The notes: generated by a model from the letters alone, not told the origin. Shown: positions 1-9,212, counted from the first letter of the stretch. The stretch is DNA of 64,000 bases from Anoxynatronum buryatiense (GCF_900182905.1 NZ_FXUF01000011.1:62001-126000), one strand, 5' to 3'. Translations and numbers: made by a program.

Positions 1-611
1 ATGTACTGGAAAGCGGCGTTGGCATCGGAAACAGCAGTGCTAAAATTGTATTCAATGTAGTCCACCTGGCTGTCGCCGGTGCCGATGAAGTCAATGCGAA
101 TACTGGCAATACCGGCTTCTGCCAGCGCTGGAGCGGTTAATGCATAGCCGCCCCCCGCTTCGTCTTTCTCAGAACCGGTGCCGTGAAGCATCACCACAGC
201 GGGGAAGGGACCGTTACCCAGAGGCAGGGTCACGATACCGGGCACCTGGTAACTGCCATTGGGAATGGACACATCATACGCCATGAAGGCTTCCTCGGCA
301 GGTTCTTCAATAATGACTTCAGAAACGGGAGGTGCCGGTTCTTCTGCTGGTTCCGGCATTGGTGCCGGAGCAGGTTCCTCCGGTGCCACTTCGCCTGGAA
401 CTGGAATTTCCAGCACTGTGCCGATTTGCAGCTTTCGGGCGTCATGAACGCCGTTGAGTTCAGCAATCTCGCCCCATTCAACACCGTACTTTATCCCCAA
501 GTCCCACAGGGTATCTCCTTTGACCACGGTATAAGAAAGCGCATAAACACTTGAAAAGCTGGATGCAACCATGACTAAAACGATGATTACTGCTAACACT
601 TTTCGATTCAT
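1..611 (-). CDS. LysM domain / alpha-beta hydrolase, 5' part (runs off window)
   Basis: Partial gene whose 3' end lies left of position 1. It starts with ATG at 609-611, after AAAGGATGA. The protein opens with a signal peptide ending near VYALS, then one LysM peptidoglycan-binding domain (YTVVKGDTLWDLG, ending in LEIPVPG), a Pro/Glu/Ala-rich linker, and the start of an alpha/beta hydrolase domain (LPNGSYQVPGIVTLP, then HGTGSEKDEAGG). It is closely similar, segment by segment, to the complete gene at 59296-61206, so it is probably also an exported wall-associated esterase or dienelactone-hydrolase-like enzyme. Substrate unknown. Family assignment is firm; the length of the missing part is inferred from the paralog. 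Confidence 0.85.
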   Translation of the reverse strand, partial: MNRKVLAVIIVLVMVASSFSSVYALSYTVVKGDTLWDLGIKYGVEWGEIAELNGVHDARKLQIGTVLEIPVPGEVAPEEPAPAPMPEPAEEPAPPVSEVIIEEPAEEAFMAYDVSIPNGSYQVPGIVTLPLGNGPFPAVVMLHGTGSEKDEAGGGYALTAPALAEAGIASIRIDFIGTGDSQVDYIEYNFSTAVSDANAAFQY

Positions 612-772
612 TCTTATTCTCTCATCCTTTCGTATGAAAAGTCATTCAGGGTGAAGGTTCGCTATGGATGAAACCTTTCTCAGGTCATGCCCAGGTCATG
701 CCATCGCCCTCTTTCCTTCATTAACTTGCTTTGTTTATTTACCCCGAATTCTGAGGCTGTAACGGTGGCGGG

Positions 773-1180
773 CTATAGTTTCCTTTCTTCCTTTCTTTGG
801 GGTTGTGCCACCGTGGTGTCAGCTCTATTTGCTGGAACAACATCAGGATCCCGGCCAATGAGCAGTCTGCGAATGAGGCCTGCAATGATGGCCGTCACCA
901 CCAACGCAATCACTGAGGATGACTCAAAGATATGCAGCATCTCATAGTTTTCTAACATTACTTCGGGAAAAATCCCGTCAAAAATACTTGTTAAAGGTGA
1001 CGTGATCGAATAAAGCATGGCGATAAACTGATTGGATGCGTTGGCACCCAACAGCTTAAAGATGAATCTGAATGCCAGCAGAATTTGGACAACATAAAAG
1101 AAAATGCCCACGTAATAGGCGACTTTCTGACGCCCACTTCCCTGGGAACCGTAAGTCCTATTCCAGTTTTTTCGAGTCAT
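773..1180 (-). CDS. YggT family membrane protein
   Basis: 135-residue integral membrane protein. An N-terminal hydrophobic helix (YYVGIFFYVVQILLAFRFIF) is followed by the family signature LLGANASNQF and SPLTSIFDGIFP, a second hydrophobic helix (VIALVVTAIIAGLI), and a charged C-terminal tail. YggT proteins are linked in the literature to osmotic tolerance, turgor and division-site functions; no reaction is known. Start chosen at MTRKNW because GGAGG lies 8 bases upstream; a longer TTG-started reading would contain that RBS. It appears monocistronic. Confidence 0.85.
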   Translation of the reverse strand: MTRKNWNRTYGSQGSGRQKVAYYVGIFFYVVQILLAFRFIFKLLGANASNQFIAMLYSITSPLTSIFDGIFPEVMLENYEMLHIFESSSVIALVVTAIIAGLIRRLLIGRDPDVVPANRADTTVAQPQRKEERKL

Positions 1181-1463
1181 TACAAATACCTCCAAATTGG
1201 TGGATCGATGGATAATGAGACGCTTCTATTTTCTTCCAGTGATCAAAGATATGACTAACAGGATCAAAAAGATGAGTGAATACCGTAACATAACGTCAAC
1301 TCTTTTATTATTAAACAACCTGTGATAGATGTTATGTTAATACCCGCGGGCGCACCATCCAAACAACGCGAACGAACATTTATTCAGCGTTCAGTTATGT
1401 CAACCCTGCTGTTTGTCGCCTGCTCACGTCTTTTTGCCCGCTTTACTTTTGTCCCTTGCAAAG

Positions 1464-1506
1464 AAAAAACGACTTCTCGGCTGCAAAGCAGCTGTCAGTC
1501 GCTTTA
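1464..1506 (-). terminator. intrinsic terminator of the YoaP-like gene
   Basis: On the minus strand a two-part stem (CGACT...AGTCG enclosing GCTGC-TTT-GCAGC) is followed by TTTTTT, about 45 bases after the stop codon of the acetyltransferase gene. Confidence 0.6.
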
Positions 1507-1546
1507 AGATGACCAACCACAGGTACATATTGTCGCGTGATTGTCT

Positions 1547-2311
1547 TTATTTAAGCGAAGCAATCTTATCAAACCTGCTATCCATACAGACACTCACATC
1601 AGTTGTCATGAATTCCCCATTATAAAACAAAGAAAAAATCGTCGCAGGTGTTGGGGCAGATTGCGCCTGCTCCATTGTTTCCAGTTTAATGACTTTCATA
1701 TTCAGCTGCCTTTTTTCAACAGTTTCTGCCAGCGACTCCCTGACATGATATTCGGTAAAAGGACAGCGGTTCGAATAATAGACCACATAACCCTTGTCAT
1801 CCGGACATTTGCCCCGTTTCGCCTGCTCATTAAAATGGGGCATCGAATCTTTTCCATTGAATCGTAAGCTCAATAAAGAAAAACCGGCAGGTGTGGTGTC
1901 ACATTCTACAAATCCCTGCTTCAGCAGCCATTTTGTATCACTCATGAAATGATACTTTTTGGTTCCCACCACCGTTACCAATCCATCTTTTCCCTGTTGT
2001 TCTGCATCTGTTATAACCTCTTGAAGCAACGCTTTTCCATGTCCATTGCCTTTGTATTTCCCTGAAACCCAAAAACAACCGATCATGATATCCTTCGGAG
2101 CAGTGACAGGTATCCACGCTTTTTCTGCCGGTCCATATTCAATAAACACTTTTGCTCTTTCATTGATTCTGCGAAAGACAAAGCCCTTTTCAAACTCATT
2201 TCGAAGCCATTTCTTTTTCAGTTCATAGCCCTTTGCACACTTTTTATCCGAAATGGCACAGCAAATGTGCTCCTGATCAATATTGGTTTGATCAATGGTC
2301 ATATAGCTCAT
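1547..2311 (-). CDS. GNAT N-acetyltransferase with C-terminal YoaP domain
   Basis: 254 residues. The first ~140 are a GNAT acetyl-CoA-dependent acetyltransferase fold, with the acetyl-CoA loop around GCFWVSGKYKGNGHGKALL (about residues 78-96). The C-terminal ~100 residues match the YoaP domain found after GNAT domains in Bacillus YoaP (VVYYSNRCPFTEYHVRESLAE), a thioredoxin-like segment with one conserved Cys-Pro. Substrate is unknown. AAGGAGG precedes the ATG. It stands alone with its own terminator downstream. Confidence 0.85.
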   Translation of the reverse strand: MSYMTIDQTNIDQEHICCAISDKKCAKGYELKKKWLRNEFEKGFVFRRINERAKVFIEYGPAEKAWIPVTAPKDIMIGCFWVSGKYKGNGHGKALLQEVITDAEQQGKDGLVTVVGTKKYHFMSDTKWLLKQGFVECDTTPAGFSLLSLRFNGKDSMPHFNEQAKRGKCPDDKGYVVYYSNRCPFTEYHVRESLAETVEKRQLNMKVIKLETMEQAQSAPTPATIFSLFYNGEFMTTDVSVCMDSRFDKIASLK

Positions 2312-2677
2312 GAGATGCCTCCTTTTTCTTATTCTGACACATTATTCCGCCAGAGTACCCAAGGATTCCTCCATAGTAACCAGAGGCAGGGGGATGGAAA
2401 ACCCCACGGGGGAGTTGAAGAGGATGTGTGTTCATGATGTCCTTCTTTCTTCAAAGAATCGACTTGCTCGGGCTGCAAGGTAGACTGACAACCCTCTGAC
2501 CATCAAATCATTTTTAGTTTTGATGAACACTTCTATCATATCAATTTTGATGTTCAACCACAATGTCCTCCGCTTATATCAGCAAATTTCAGCTTATTTC
2601 CTACACAGAGCCATCAGACAACCCTGTCCATCGACAGGCGACCAACCGGTTTTCTTATATAACTGCTATATCTGCAG
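2312..2677. other. non-coding stretch upstream of the YoaP-like gene
   Basis: About 370 bases with no convincing gene. It presumably holds the promoter of the leftward acetyltransferase gene. Short open frames here have no ribosome binding site and match no family I recognise. Confidence 0.5.
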
Positions 2678-2709
2678 AAAAAGCTCCCCACTTTTCCGGG
2701 AGCTTTTTC
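2678..2709 (-). terminator. intrinsic terminator after the broken amine oxidase
   Basis: Perfect stem AAAAAGCTCCC / GGGAGCTTTTT around a 9-base loop, about 25 bases past the amine oxidase stop codon. Usable in both directions. Confidence 0.75.
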
Positions 2710-2734
2710 ATGTGCCATTTATCGAATATCAGAT

Positions 2735-3476
2735 TCAATCTTCCATGATTGCTTTCGCGGCTCTCATGCCTGAACGCACGGCACCTTCCATAAAGTTCGA
2801 GTACTCTGCTGCAGTCTCAGCCCCAGCCCAGTGTATGCGGTCCACCGGCGCTGCCGTCGGGTGAGATGGAATATTCGATTGATTCGGTGGAACCCAGGCC
2901 CGTGAGTACCTGGAGAAGGGACATTTCCCAAGATTCTGCCGAATACAGGTTTCTTGAGATGAAGCGGTAGAAATTCAGCGCATTCTCATCCTGTGCATGA
3001 TCATTCAGCCAGTTTTCGAAAGACATGTGGTCATACTGAACCGCCTCTTTATTTTTCCACGGTGGTATAACAGACAGAGACTCCGCCAAAGTATCCAGTT
3101 CTACCCGAAGCCGGTCCAATTCACGCCGTGATGATTGAGGAAGGGCAGGTTTGTTGCCTGTGAACCTGATTCTTTCCCCATTGAGAATCAAAACGGTATC
3201 GCCTTCTGCATGCGTGCGAAATGTTTCCAGTCCCAGCTGATCAATCAGTTTCAATATTTCTGTTTTCTGTGGCCCCACCCATTGACCGCCAATTTCAACA
3301 ACCACGCCATTTTGCAGCATATGCCCGGCCGTTCGGCCGCCCACCCTGTCGCGGGCTTCCAGCACAATCACACTGTACCCGGCCTTTTTCAGTTCACGCG
3401 CCGCCGTCAGTCCTGCAATTCCAGCTCCAACCACTACCACATCCGCATCTGGCTGGCTTTTCTTTTCCTTGTACAT
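2735..3476 (-). pseudogene. flavin monoamine oxidase, internally deleted and frameshifted
   Basis: The N-terminal ~205 residues are a good FAD-dependent amine oxidase: Rossmann GxGxxG in VVVVGAGIAGLTAARELK, then the LEARDRVGGRT motif and GGQWVGP. After LLQVLTGLGSTESIEYS the frame runs out at GPHTLGWG. The bases just downstream, in another frame, encode the family's C-terminal FAD signature (VDRIHWAGAETAAEYSNFMEG, to TGA at 2735-2737). Functional members are about 450 residues, so roughly 200 residues were removed near 2855 and a frameshift was left at the join. It is surely inactive. The substrate of the parent enzyme is unknown. Confidence 0.85.
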
Positions 3477-3559
3477 CTCCGATTACTTCCTGTTTGATCG
3501 AGTCAGCAGTTGTCTTGCTGTAAGCATACCCAATCAATGGACCTTCACCACCAGAAAAC

Positions 3560-3587
3560 AAAAAAAGTCTCCGGAAATCCCGGAGAC
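3560..3587 (-). terminator. intrinsic terminator of the DJ-1 gene
   Basis: Stem GTCTCCGG / CCGGAGAC with a 5-base loop. On the minus strand it is followed by a run of seven T, about 20 bases after the DJ-1/PfpI stop codon. Confidence 0.8.
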
Positions 3588-3608
3588 CCGTGCCATCTAT
3601 TGTTGAAT

Positions 3609-3652
3609 TTATTCCATTGATTCCGTTGATTCCATTGATTCCATCAAACTGT
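3609..3652. repeat. 9-bp tandem repeat (GATTCCATT type)
   Basis: About four to five imperfect copies of a 9-bp unit lie in the 3' end of the DJ-1 gene. They encode repeated Met-Glu-Ser/Thr-Glu-Ser triplets. The unit is a multiple of three, so copy-number change keeps the frame. Confidence 0.75.
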
Positions 3653-4265
3653 AAAAATACCTGGATTCCCTCGTTTGATAAAGGTGATACCATGCTTCTA
3701 CTGTATCCGATTTCATCACCTTTATCTTTTTAAATACTTCGTATGCGAATTCCAATGGAGCAAGCCCTGTGGCCGTTATGACATTATCATCTACTACGGT
3801 TGCAGCATTGATATAATGGTGACTTCCAGCATAACCCGGGCAAGACATTTTTAGGTAATCCTTATCATTACTTGTATGCTTTCTATTATCCAATAAGCCA
3901 TTTTGAGCTAATGCGGCTGTCGCGCCACAAATTGCCGCAACGATCACCTTCTGGTTGATTACATTCGATACCATTTCCAATATGTTTTTATTTTTTTCAT
4001 CCATCCAGGTATCTGCTCCAGGAAGCACGAGTAAATCGCCTTCTTTGAATATAACTTGATTGATATCCATATCCGGCGTAATCGTTATGCCACCCATTGT
4101 TTTAATTGGCTTCAATGAATTTCCAATCATGATGAGCTCAAATTTTGTGTTTTCAGCAAAATACCTGCCACTATTTAGCTCTGCCGTTATGAAACCAATT
4201 TCCCAGTCAGCCAACGTATCCAGCACATAGATATACCCTTTTTGACAGCTAAGTTCATTTGTCAT
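3609..4265 (-). CDS. DJ-1/PfpI family protein
   Basis: 218 residues. The class I glutamine-amidotransferase-like fold is shown by YVLDTLADWEIGF at the N-terminus, LLVLPGADTW, and the nucleophile elbow AAICGATAAL with Cys near residue 112. Members act as glyoxalases/deglycases, chaperones or amidases; the substrate is not known here. Clear paralog of 47371-48003, sharing TLADWE, GGITI, PGADTW and ICGATAALA. The last ~13 codons (MESMESTESME) lie in a 9-bp tandem repeat and extend the C-terminus beyond the paralog. GGAGGAG stands 4 bases before ATG. Locally AT-richer than its neighbours. Confidence 0.88.
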   Translation of the reverse strand: MTNELSCQKGYIYVLDTLADWEIGFITAELNSGRYFAENTKFELIMIGNSLKPIKTMGGITITPDMDINQVIFKEGDLLVLPGADTWMDEKNKNILEMVSNVINQKVIVAAICGATAALAQNGLLDNRKHTSNDKDYLKMSCPGYAGSHHYINAATVVDDNVITATGLAPLEFAYEVFKKIKVMKSDTVEAWYHLYQTRESRYFYSLMESMESTESME

Positions 4266-4557
4266 GATACTCCTCCTATTCTTTTTCCTATGACTGCCTT
4301 ACATCGAATAGCGCCTAACGCTTGCCTGCCCCTCTCAATGAAATCAGCTTTTTTGAAGGGTGAAGAAAGAACGCTGCAACTCCTTGAACACCTGAAACTG
4401 CTGCACATAAACCCCATGGTTTTTCCTGTTCGGGGTAAAGCGCTGGGTTTGATGGGAAGTAGGCGGTTCGCTATTGGACAGGATTCGGTACAGCCCCGTC
4501 AGTCCCAGTTCCTGTTGCGGTGACCGGCAGATGATCTCTCCTGTGACATCACTTTCA
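4266..4557. other. intergenic DNA with an isolated GTTAGGC core
   Basis: 292 bases between the DJ-1 start and the methionine gamma-lyase remnant. It holds the DJ-1 promoter region and, on the minus strand, GCGTTAGGCGC near 4310-4320. That matches the consensus of an integron R' core site, but I found no partner core or stem around it. The rest may be unrecognised gene debris. Confidence 0.4.
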
Positions 4558-6490
4558 TCACAGCTTCTCCAGGGCCTGTTCAAAATCGCCGATGATATCT
4601 TCCACATGTTCAACGCCCACCGACACCCGGATCACACCGTCCATGATCCCCATTTTTTCCCGTTCTTCCCGGGGAACCTTGCCATGGGTCATAAGCGCCG
4701 GAATTTGCACCAGGGTATCCAAATCCCCCAGGCTGACAGCAAAGTAGCAGAGCTTCAGCTGAAAAACCAGTTCCTGCACTTTTTTCAGGTCACCCTCAAT
4801 CTCAAGGCCCACAATACCACCAAAATCATTGAAGTATTTTTGGGCCCGCCGGTGGAATGGGTCGTCGGGCAGTCCCGGGTAACGCACTTTTCGGATTTTC
4901 GGGTGCTTCTCCATAGCCCGGGCAAAGGCCAGGGCGTTTTCACAGTGCCGCTCCATCCGCAGGTGAAGGGTTTTCAGCCCCCGCATCATCAGTGAACAAT
5001 TATCGGGGGAAAGAACCGGCCCGATGTCCATGTGCTTTTTTTTCGCAGCCCTTCGCAAAAGGCTGTACTGCCCACCACCACACCCGCCACAAGGTCGCCG
5101 TGGCCGTTGATGTATTTGGTGCCGCTGTGAATCACCGTGTCAATACCCCAGTCCAGTGGCCGAAAGAGGTAGGGGGAGGTGAAAGTGTTGTCCACCACCG
5201 TGTGGACGCCGCTTTTCTTTGCCCAGGCTGCAATTTCATCAAATTCCGGAATCTCCAGGGTGGGATTGGCAACGGTTTCGAAGTAAACCATCCGGGTATT
5301 GCCACGTTTCGCCCTGTTCAGATTTTCTGCTGTGAGGTCCTGCACAAAGGTGACGTCGATTCCCAGATCCTTCAGCACATGGGCCATCAGGTTGTAGGTG
5401 CCTCCATAAACGGTCTGGGCATAGATTAGGTGGTCCCCGCTTTTGCAATAACCCAGTATGGCCATCGTAATGGCCGCCATGCCAGACGCAGTCACCAGGG
5501 CTGCTTCTCCGTGCTCCAGGGCGGCGATTTTTTTCTGCAGGGAGATCTGGGTTGGATTCCGGGAGCGACCGTAGGTATAGATAATCTCTTCTTCCCCTGC
5601 CGTACCCTGTAACCATTTCTCCAGCCGCTCTTCCGTAAACACAAAGGTACTGGTGCGGTACACCGGCTCCACCAGGGCCTCCTCATCCACCAGGGCACCC
5701 CGGGAGGTATTAATAAAGAAAGCATCCGGTTTCATCTGATGCAGCTCTTCCCGGTTAATCATTTGAAAGGTCTCTGGGTATCCTTGCTGTGGACGGTGAG
5801 GACATCCGCCTCCCGCGCCAGTTCCAGAAGTGTGGCGGCAAAAACCGCGCCATCCTTTTCCGCCTCCGGCAGGTAGGGATCGAACACCATGATCTTCATC
5901 CCAAAAGCCCGGCAAATATCTGCCACACGGCGGCCGATACTGCCGTAGCCCACGATGCCCAGGGTTCTTCCCTTCATTTGAAATCCCTTGTAATGCACAT
6001 AGGGGGTTTCTTTGCCCAGTGCCCAGGTCACATCTCTGCGAAGCCCCGCCTTGGTGTCCTGTATCACCGCGCTCTCTTCAGCTGTGTGCAGGCCCATTTT
6101 CAGGTCATGGTGGGCATTGGGAATACGGCGCATGACAGCCAGCATCATGGCAACGGTGTACTCCGCCGTTGAATCTGAGTTGCGTTCCGGGGCGTAGCTG
6201 AGGGGAATGCCTTTTTCCCGGAGATAGCCGTCGTCCACATTCACCGGATTTGCCCGGGTACAGACCACCAGTTTCAGCCGGGGAGAGCTGTCGATGACCT
6301 TTCGGGTAATGGGGTCATAGCTGGTCAACAGAATCTCCGGTTCATTGGCTGCCATGAGAGCTGCCATTTCATCCTCCGATAAAATCCGCTGCTCCGTTGT
6401 CCAGCCTGCATAATGGATCTGAAGGTTCTTTTCCAGCACTCCGATCTGTGTACTGGTTTCCGCTGTGCACAGTACCTCCATCGACTTCAC
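4558..6490 (-). pseudogene. 2-hydroxyacid dehydrogenase fused to methionine gamma-lyase-type PLP enzyme, two frameshifts
   Basis: The 5' half is a D-isomer 2-hydroxyacid dehydrogenase: catalytic-domain start, then NAD site GIVGYGSIGRRVAD. A one-base frameshift near 5770 follows, after which frame 2 continues ETFQMINREELHQMKPDAFF and the NTSRGALVDEEALVE motif. At about 5675 it switches directly into a Cys/Met-metabolism PLP enzyme lacking its first ~40-50 residues (PVYRTSTFVFTEE, ALVTASGMAAITMAI, PLP lysine in IHSGTKYINGHGD). A second frameshift lies in an A8 run near 5040; the tail continues to QALEKL at 4558. Two neighbouring genes were evidently joined by a deletion. Neither product should be functional. 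Confidence 0.85.
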
Positions 6491-6836
6491 TCCCCATTCA
6501 ATTTTGTTGTCACCCTGTTCAGGTTTCGATTTTCCTGTTCTTGCACGACTTGTTCCTATTCATCTCTATTTTATCCTTATTCTATCATTGTTCCGAAAAT
6601 TCCGACTCACCTTTTTTGTGAATCCCTGAGCTTCATGTCCATTTAAAATTCTTATGCTTTGATACCCTCTTTTTTTGGCATCATATCAAAAGCTTGTTCG
6701 TATAAGATAGTAAGAATAATCACATTTTTCAACGCTTTAGAATTTAAAGTAAGAAAACCAATGCCATAGACACGAACTCAATCTGCAGTGAAATCAGGTA
6801 AATGCCTGGAAAATCTCCAAAAAAGAAAAAGGCCTT
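6491..6836. other. AT-rich non-coding stretch
   Basis: About 345 bases between the divergently oriented dehydrogenase remnant and the membrane-anchored protein gene. Probably promoter DNA for both. No gene or RNA recognised. Confidence 0.45.
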
Positions 6837-7652
6837 GTGCCAGTGGAAGACATATTTGAAATGGCAGATTATCATGACGCACAGCAAGTTGAAACAGAAT
6901 GTATCAAGAAGGAGGAGGCTGAAAAAATAAGCCCTTCTGAGAACATGTTTGAAGAAATCCATAGGAGCATCCAACACAGAAATAAGGAGGAACATTATAT
7001 GAAAAGTGCTAAAAGAACAAAAAAGATCTTGGTGGCCTTCATTTTAGCTGTACTGACAACAGCGACTTGCTTTGCGGCATCTCAGATTATTTCAATTACA
7101 TCTGTTCCGGGATATGCTTTTAATAAATTCGAATCCTACCCTTCTGACAAACAAATGCAAAAGGCGGCTGAATTTTTACCAAAGTATGTGGAACAGTTTG
7201 AAAACGGATACGCATTCGAGGAAGCTTTTGTAGGTAAGTTGGAAGGTAAGGATGAAGGGAAAAATCAAGTGGCTATGATAAAAAGTGCAGAATTCACCTA
7301 TATGAAAGGCGATTCAGAGTTGTACTTGTATGTGATGGAAAAGCCCCAGAATTCAACAGAATTCCCCCCGCTGGAAGGCGAAGAAATTGCCTTGACAGAT
7401 GCCCAGACCGTGTTTTACGATGACTATTTAAATAAATTCAAGCCTGGAGATTATGTTATGACCGAACAGGATAAGATTGATGAAGCAAATGGCACTTACG
7501 TTTTTTCCTTTGGAGAAGACTTTGATTTTATCAAGCACATTCAAATGATCGAGTGGGAGGAAGACGGTATTCGTTATTCTTTAAACTGTCTCGATGAGAA
7601 GCTTACAAAAGAGGCGCTTTTAGAGATGGCTGAAGAAATTATTAAAAAATAA
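6837..7652 (+). CDS. membrane-anchored hypothetical protein, anti-sigma-like layout
   Basis: 271 residues if started at GTG 6837. A 60-residue charged N-terminal segment, one transmembrane helix (ILVAFILAVLTTATCFAAS) and an extracytoplasmic domain of ~190 residues give the layout of anti-sigma-factor or DUF4367-type proteins, but no sigma factor gene is adjacent. A second start at 6999 (MKSAKRTKK) has AAGGAGG 8 bases upstream and would make the hydrophobic part a signal peptide. The upstream frame stays open and looks coding, so the long form cannot be excluded. Function unknown. Confidence 0.6.
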   Translation: MPVEDIFEMADYHDAQQVETECIKKEEAEKISPSENMFEEIHRSIQHRNKEEHYMKSAKRTKKILVAFILAVLTTATCFAASQIISITSVPGYAFNKFESYPSDKQMQKAAEFLPKYVEQFENGYAFEEAFVGKLEGKDEGKNQVAMIKSAEFTYMKGDSELYLYVMEKPQNSTEFPPLEGEEIALTDAQTVFYDDYLNKFKPGDYVMTEQDKIDEANGTYVFSFGEDFDFIKHIQMIEWEEDGIRYSLNCLDEKLTKEALLEMAEEIIKK

Positions 7653-7670
7653 GAACAGGTACCTTTTATA

Positions 7671-7715
7671 ACAGAAAAGCAGGGACGAAGATTAAACATC
7701 TCCCTGCTTTTCTGT
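7671..7715. terminator. bidirectional terminator
   Basis: Perfect 15-bp stem (ACAGAAAAGCAGGGA / TCCCTGCTTTTCTGT) around a 15-base loop, between two convergent genes. A- and T-rich flanks on both sides let it serve both. Confidence 0.85.
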
Positions 7716-7730
7716 TACCCTTCATTCGGC

Positions 7731-8921
7731 CTATTTCAGCTTGCTTAATGCCGCTTCCAGCCGGTCCATCCCTTTTTCAATGTTTTCCATTGAATTGGAA
7801 TAAGAGATGCGAATATTGTCAGGCGCTTCAAATGCAGCTCCCGTTACGACGGCGATTTTAGCTTCCTCCAACAGGTAATTTGCCAAGTCTAAGGAATTGT
7901 TGACTGTCAGGCCCTTGTACTCTCTGCCATAAAAATAGCTGACATTGGGCATGACGTAGAAAGCGCCTTTGGGGATACTGCAATGGATGTTTTTCATTGC
8001 ATTGATTCTTTCGAGGATATAGCGTCTTCTTCTGTCAAATTCAGCTCTCATCATCTCAACGGACTCTTGGGAGTTTGCCAGTGCTTCTATCGAGGCGTAT
8101 TGTGCGGGTGTGTTGGGGCTTGTCGTCGTGTTGCCCTGGTAATCTGCCATCCCCTTGATGATCTGTGTGGGCCCCACGGCATATCCAATTCGCCAGCCTG
8201 TCATGGCATAGGCCTTGGACATCCCATTGATGGTGATGGTTTTTTCCTTTATTTCAGGAGACAGGGCAGCCACGCAGACATTTTTCTCGCCCTCATAGAC
8301 TAAAAATTCATATATTTCATCTGAAATGATATAAAAATCATGTTCAACTGCCATCTGGCCCAGCTGCCTCAGATCTTCTTTGCTGTATACCGCTCCGGTC
8401 GGGTTATTGGGTGAATTGATGATGATGGCTTTTGTTTTTTCTGAGATGTTTTTTCTTATCTTCGCCACATCCAGTCTGAAGCCGTCATTTTCCTCCAACG
8501 GAACCAAAACAGGCACCCCTTCGGCAAGCTTGACCATTTCAAGGTAGCTTACCCAGCAAGGTGTGAGTATGATGACTTCATCACCGGGATCCACGATGGC
8601 CATGAGTGCATTTGTCAGGGATTGCTTGGCACCTGCTGATACAAGCACCTCCTTGGGTGCATAATCCAACCCATACTCCTTCCTGAATTTTTGACAGATT
8701 ACCTCTCTCAGCGCTACCATGCCAGCTGCAGGCGTGTACTTGGTCAGTCCCAGGTGATAAGCCTCTTCTGCCTTTTGAATGATGTTTGTCGGTGTGTTGT
8801 AGTCAGGCTCGCCAACATTAAATCCAATTATTTGGATGCCCTGATTCTTTAATTCCGCTATTTTTGCAGCTTGCTCCAATGTAGCTGACGGGATCATGTT
8901 TTGAATTCTTTTGCTAATCAT
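7731..8921 (-). CDS. class I/II pyridoxal-phosphate aminotransferase (aspartate aminotransferase type)
   Basis: 396 residues, full length for fold-type I AspB-like aminotransferases. Seen: the substrate-binding GFNVGEPDYNTP segment, SAGAKQSL, the NSPNNPTGAVYS motif, DEIYEFLVYEG, and the PLP-lysine motif INGMSKAYAMTGWRIGY with Lys near residue 237. Closest in pattern to 1-beta clade aspartate aminotransferases, which transfer the amino group between aspartate and 2-oxoglutarate; other acidic or aromatic specificities are possible. AGGGGTGG precedes ATG. Confidence 0.9.
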   Translation of the reverse strand: MISKRIQNMIPSATLEQAAKIAELKNQGIQIIGFNVGEPDYNTPTNIIQKAEEAYHLGLTKYTPAAGMVALREVICQKFRKEYGLDYAPKEVLVSAGAKQSLTNALMAIVDPGDEVIILTPCWVSYLEMVKLAEGVPVLVPLEENDGFRLDVAKIRKNISEKTKAIIINSPNNPTGAVYSKEDLRQLGQMAVEHDFYIISDEIYEFLVYEGEKNVCVAALSPEIKEKTITINGMSKAYAMTGWRIGYAVGPTQIIKGMADYQGNTTTSPNTPAQYASIEALANSQESVEMMRAEFDRRRRYILERINAMKNIHCSIPKGAFYVMPNVSYFYGREYKGLTVNNSLDLANYLLEEAKIAVVTGAAFEAPDNIRISYSNSMENIEKGMDRLEAALSKLK

Positions 8922-9000
8922 AAGCCACCCCTGTCGTGTTCATGATAAAAACATCTTCCATTTTTATTTTCTCAGGCATATGAATGAATCACTTGCTGGT

Positions 9001-9148
9001 TTAATCAGCCCCTTCGAATACCACATCTCGCAGGGCCGGCCACACATCGTCTGTGGCAAAGCTCCGCTGCCAGCCGGCAATGCCTGCCAGTCCCAGTTCC
9101 TGGACCAGGCCAGCAACACTGTCAAAATGACACTCCTGTTTTTTTCAT
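9001..9148 (-). pseudogene. GH18 hydrolase remnant, middle deleted
   Basis: The 5' end (MKKNRSVILTVLLA) and the 3' end (GLAGIAGWQRSFATDDVWPALRD in a shifted frame) match the two ends of the intact glycosyl hydrolase at 21436-23244. Everything between, about 1.65 kb, is missing. Even the upstream GGAAGGGATCAACC ribosome-binding region is retained. The join is near 9110 and changes the frame. Confidence 0.85.
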
Positions 9149-9212
9149 GGTTGATCCCTTCCTTAGTAACGATTATCCCGGAGTAACGGTTATCGTCTTT
9201 TGTTGCCTCCAT

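Noticed and set aside
1226-1291. 21-codon minus-strand ORF (MLRYSLIFLILLVISLITGRK)
   Set aside because: Resembles the start of small DUF1328-type membrane proteins but is very short and has only a weak RBS.
1287-1339. TAACATAAC / GTTATGTTA inverted repeat upstream of YggT as an attC or mobile end
   Set aside because: Inverted repeat is exact but short; no L boxes and no cassette context. Could be an operator; not enough to call.
4310-4320. GTTAGGC core upstream of the DJ-1 gene as another attC site
   Set aside because: No partner RYYYAAC core or inverted L boxes within 200 bases.
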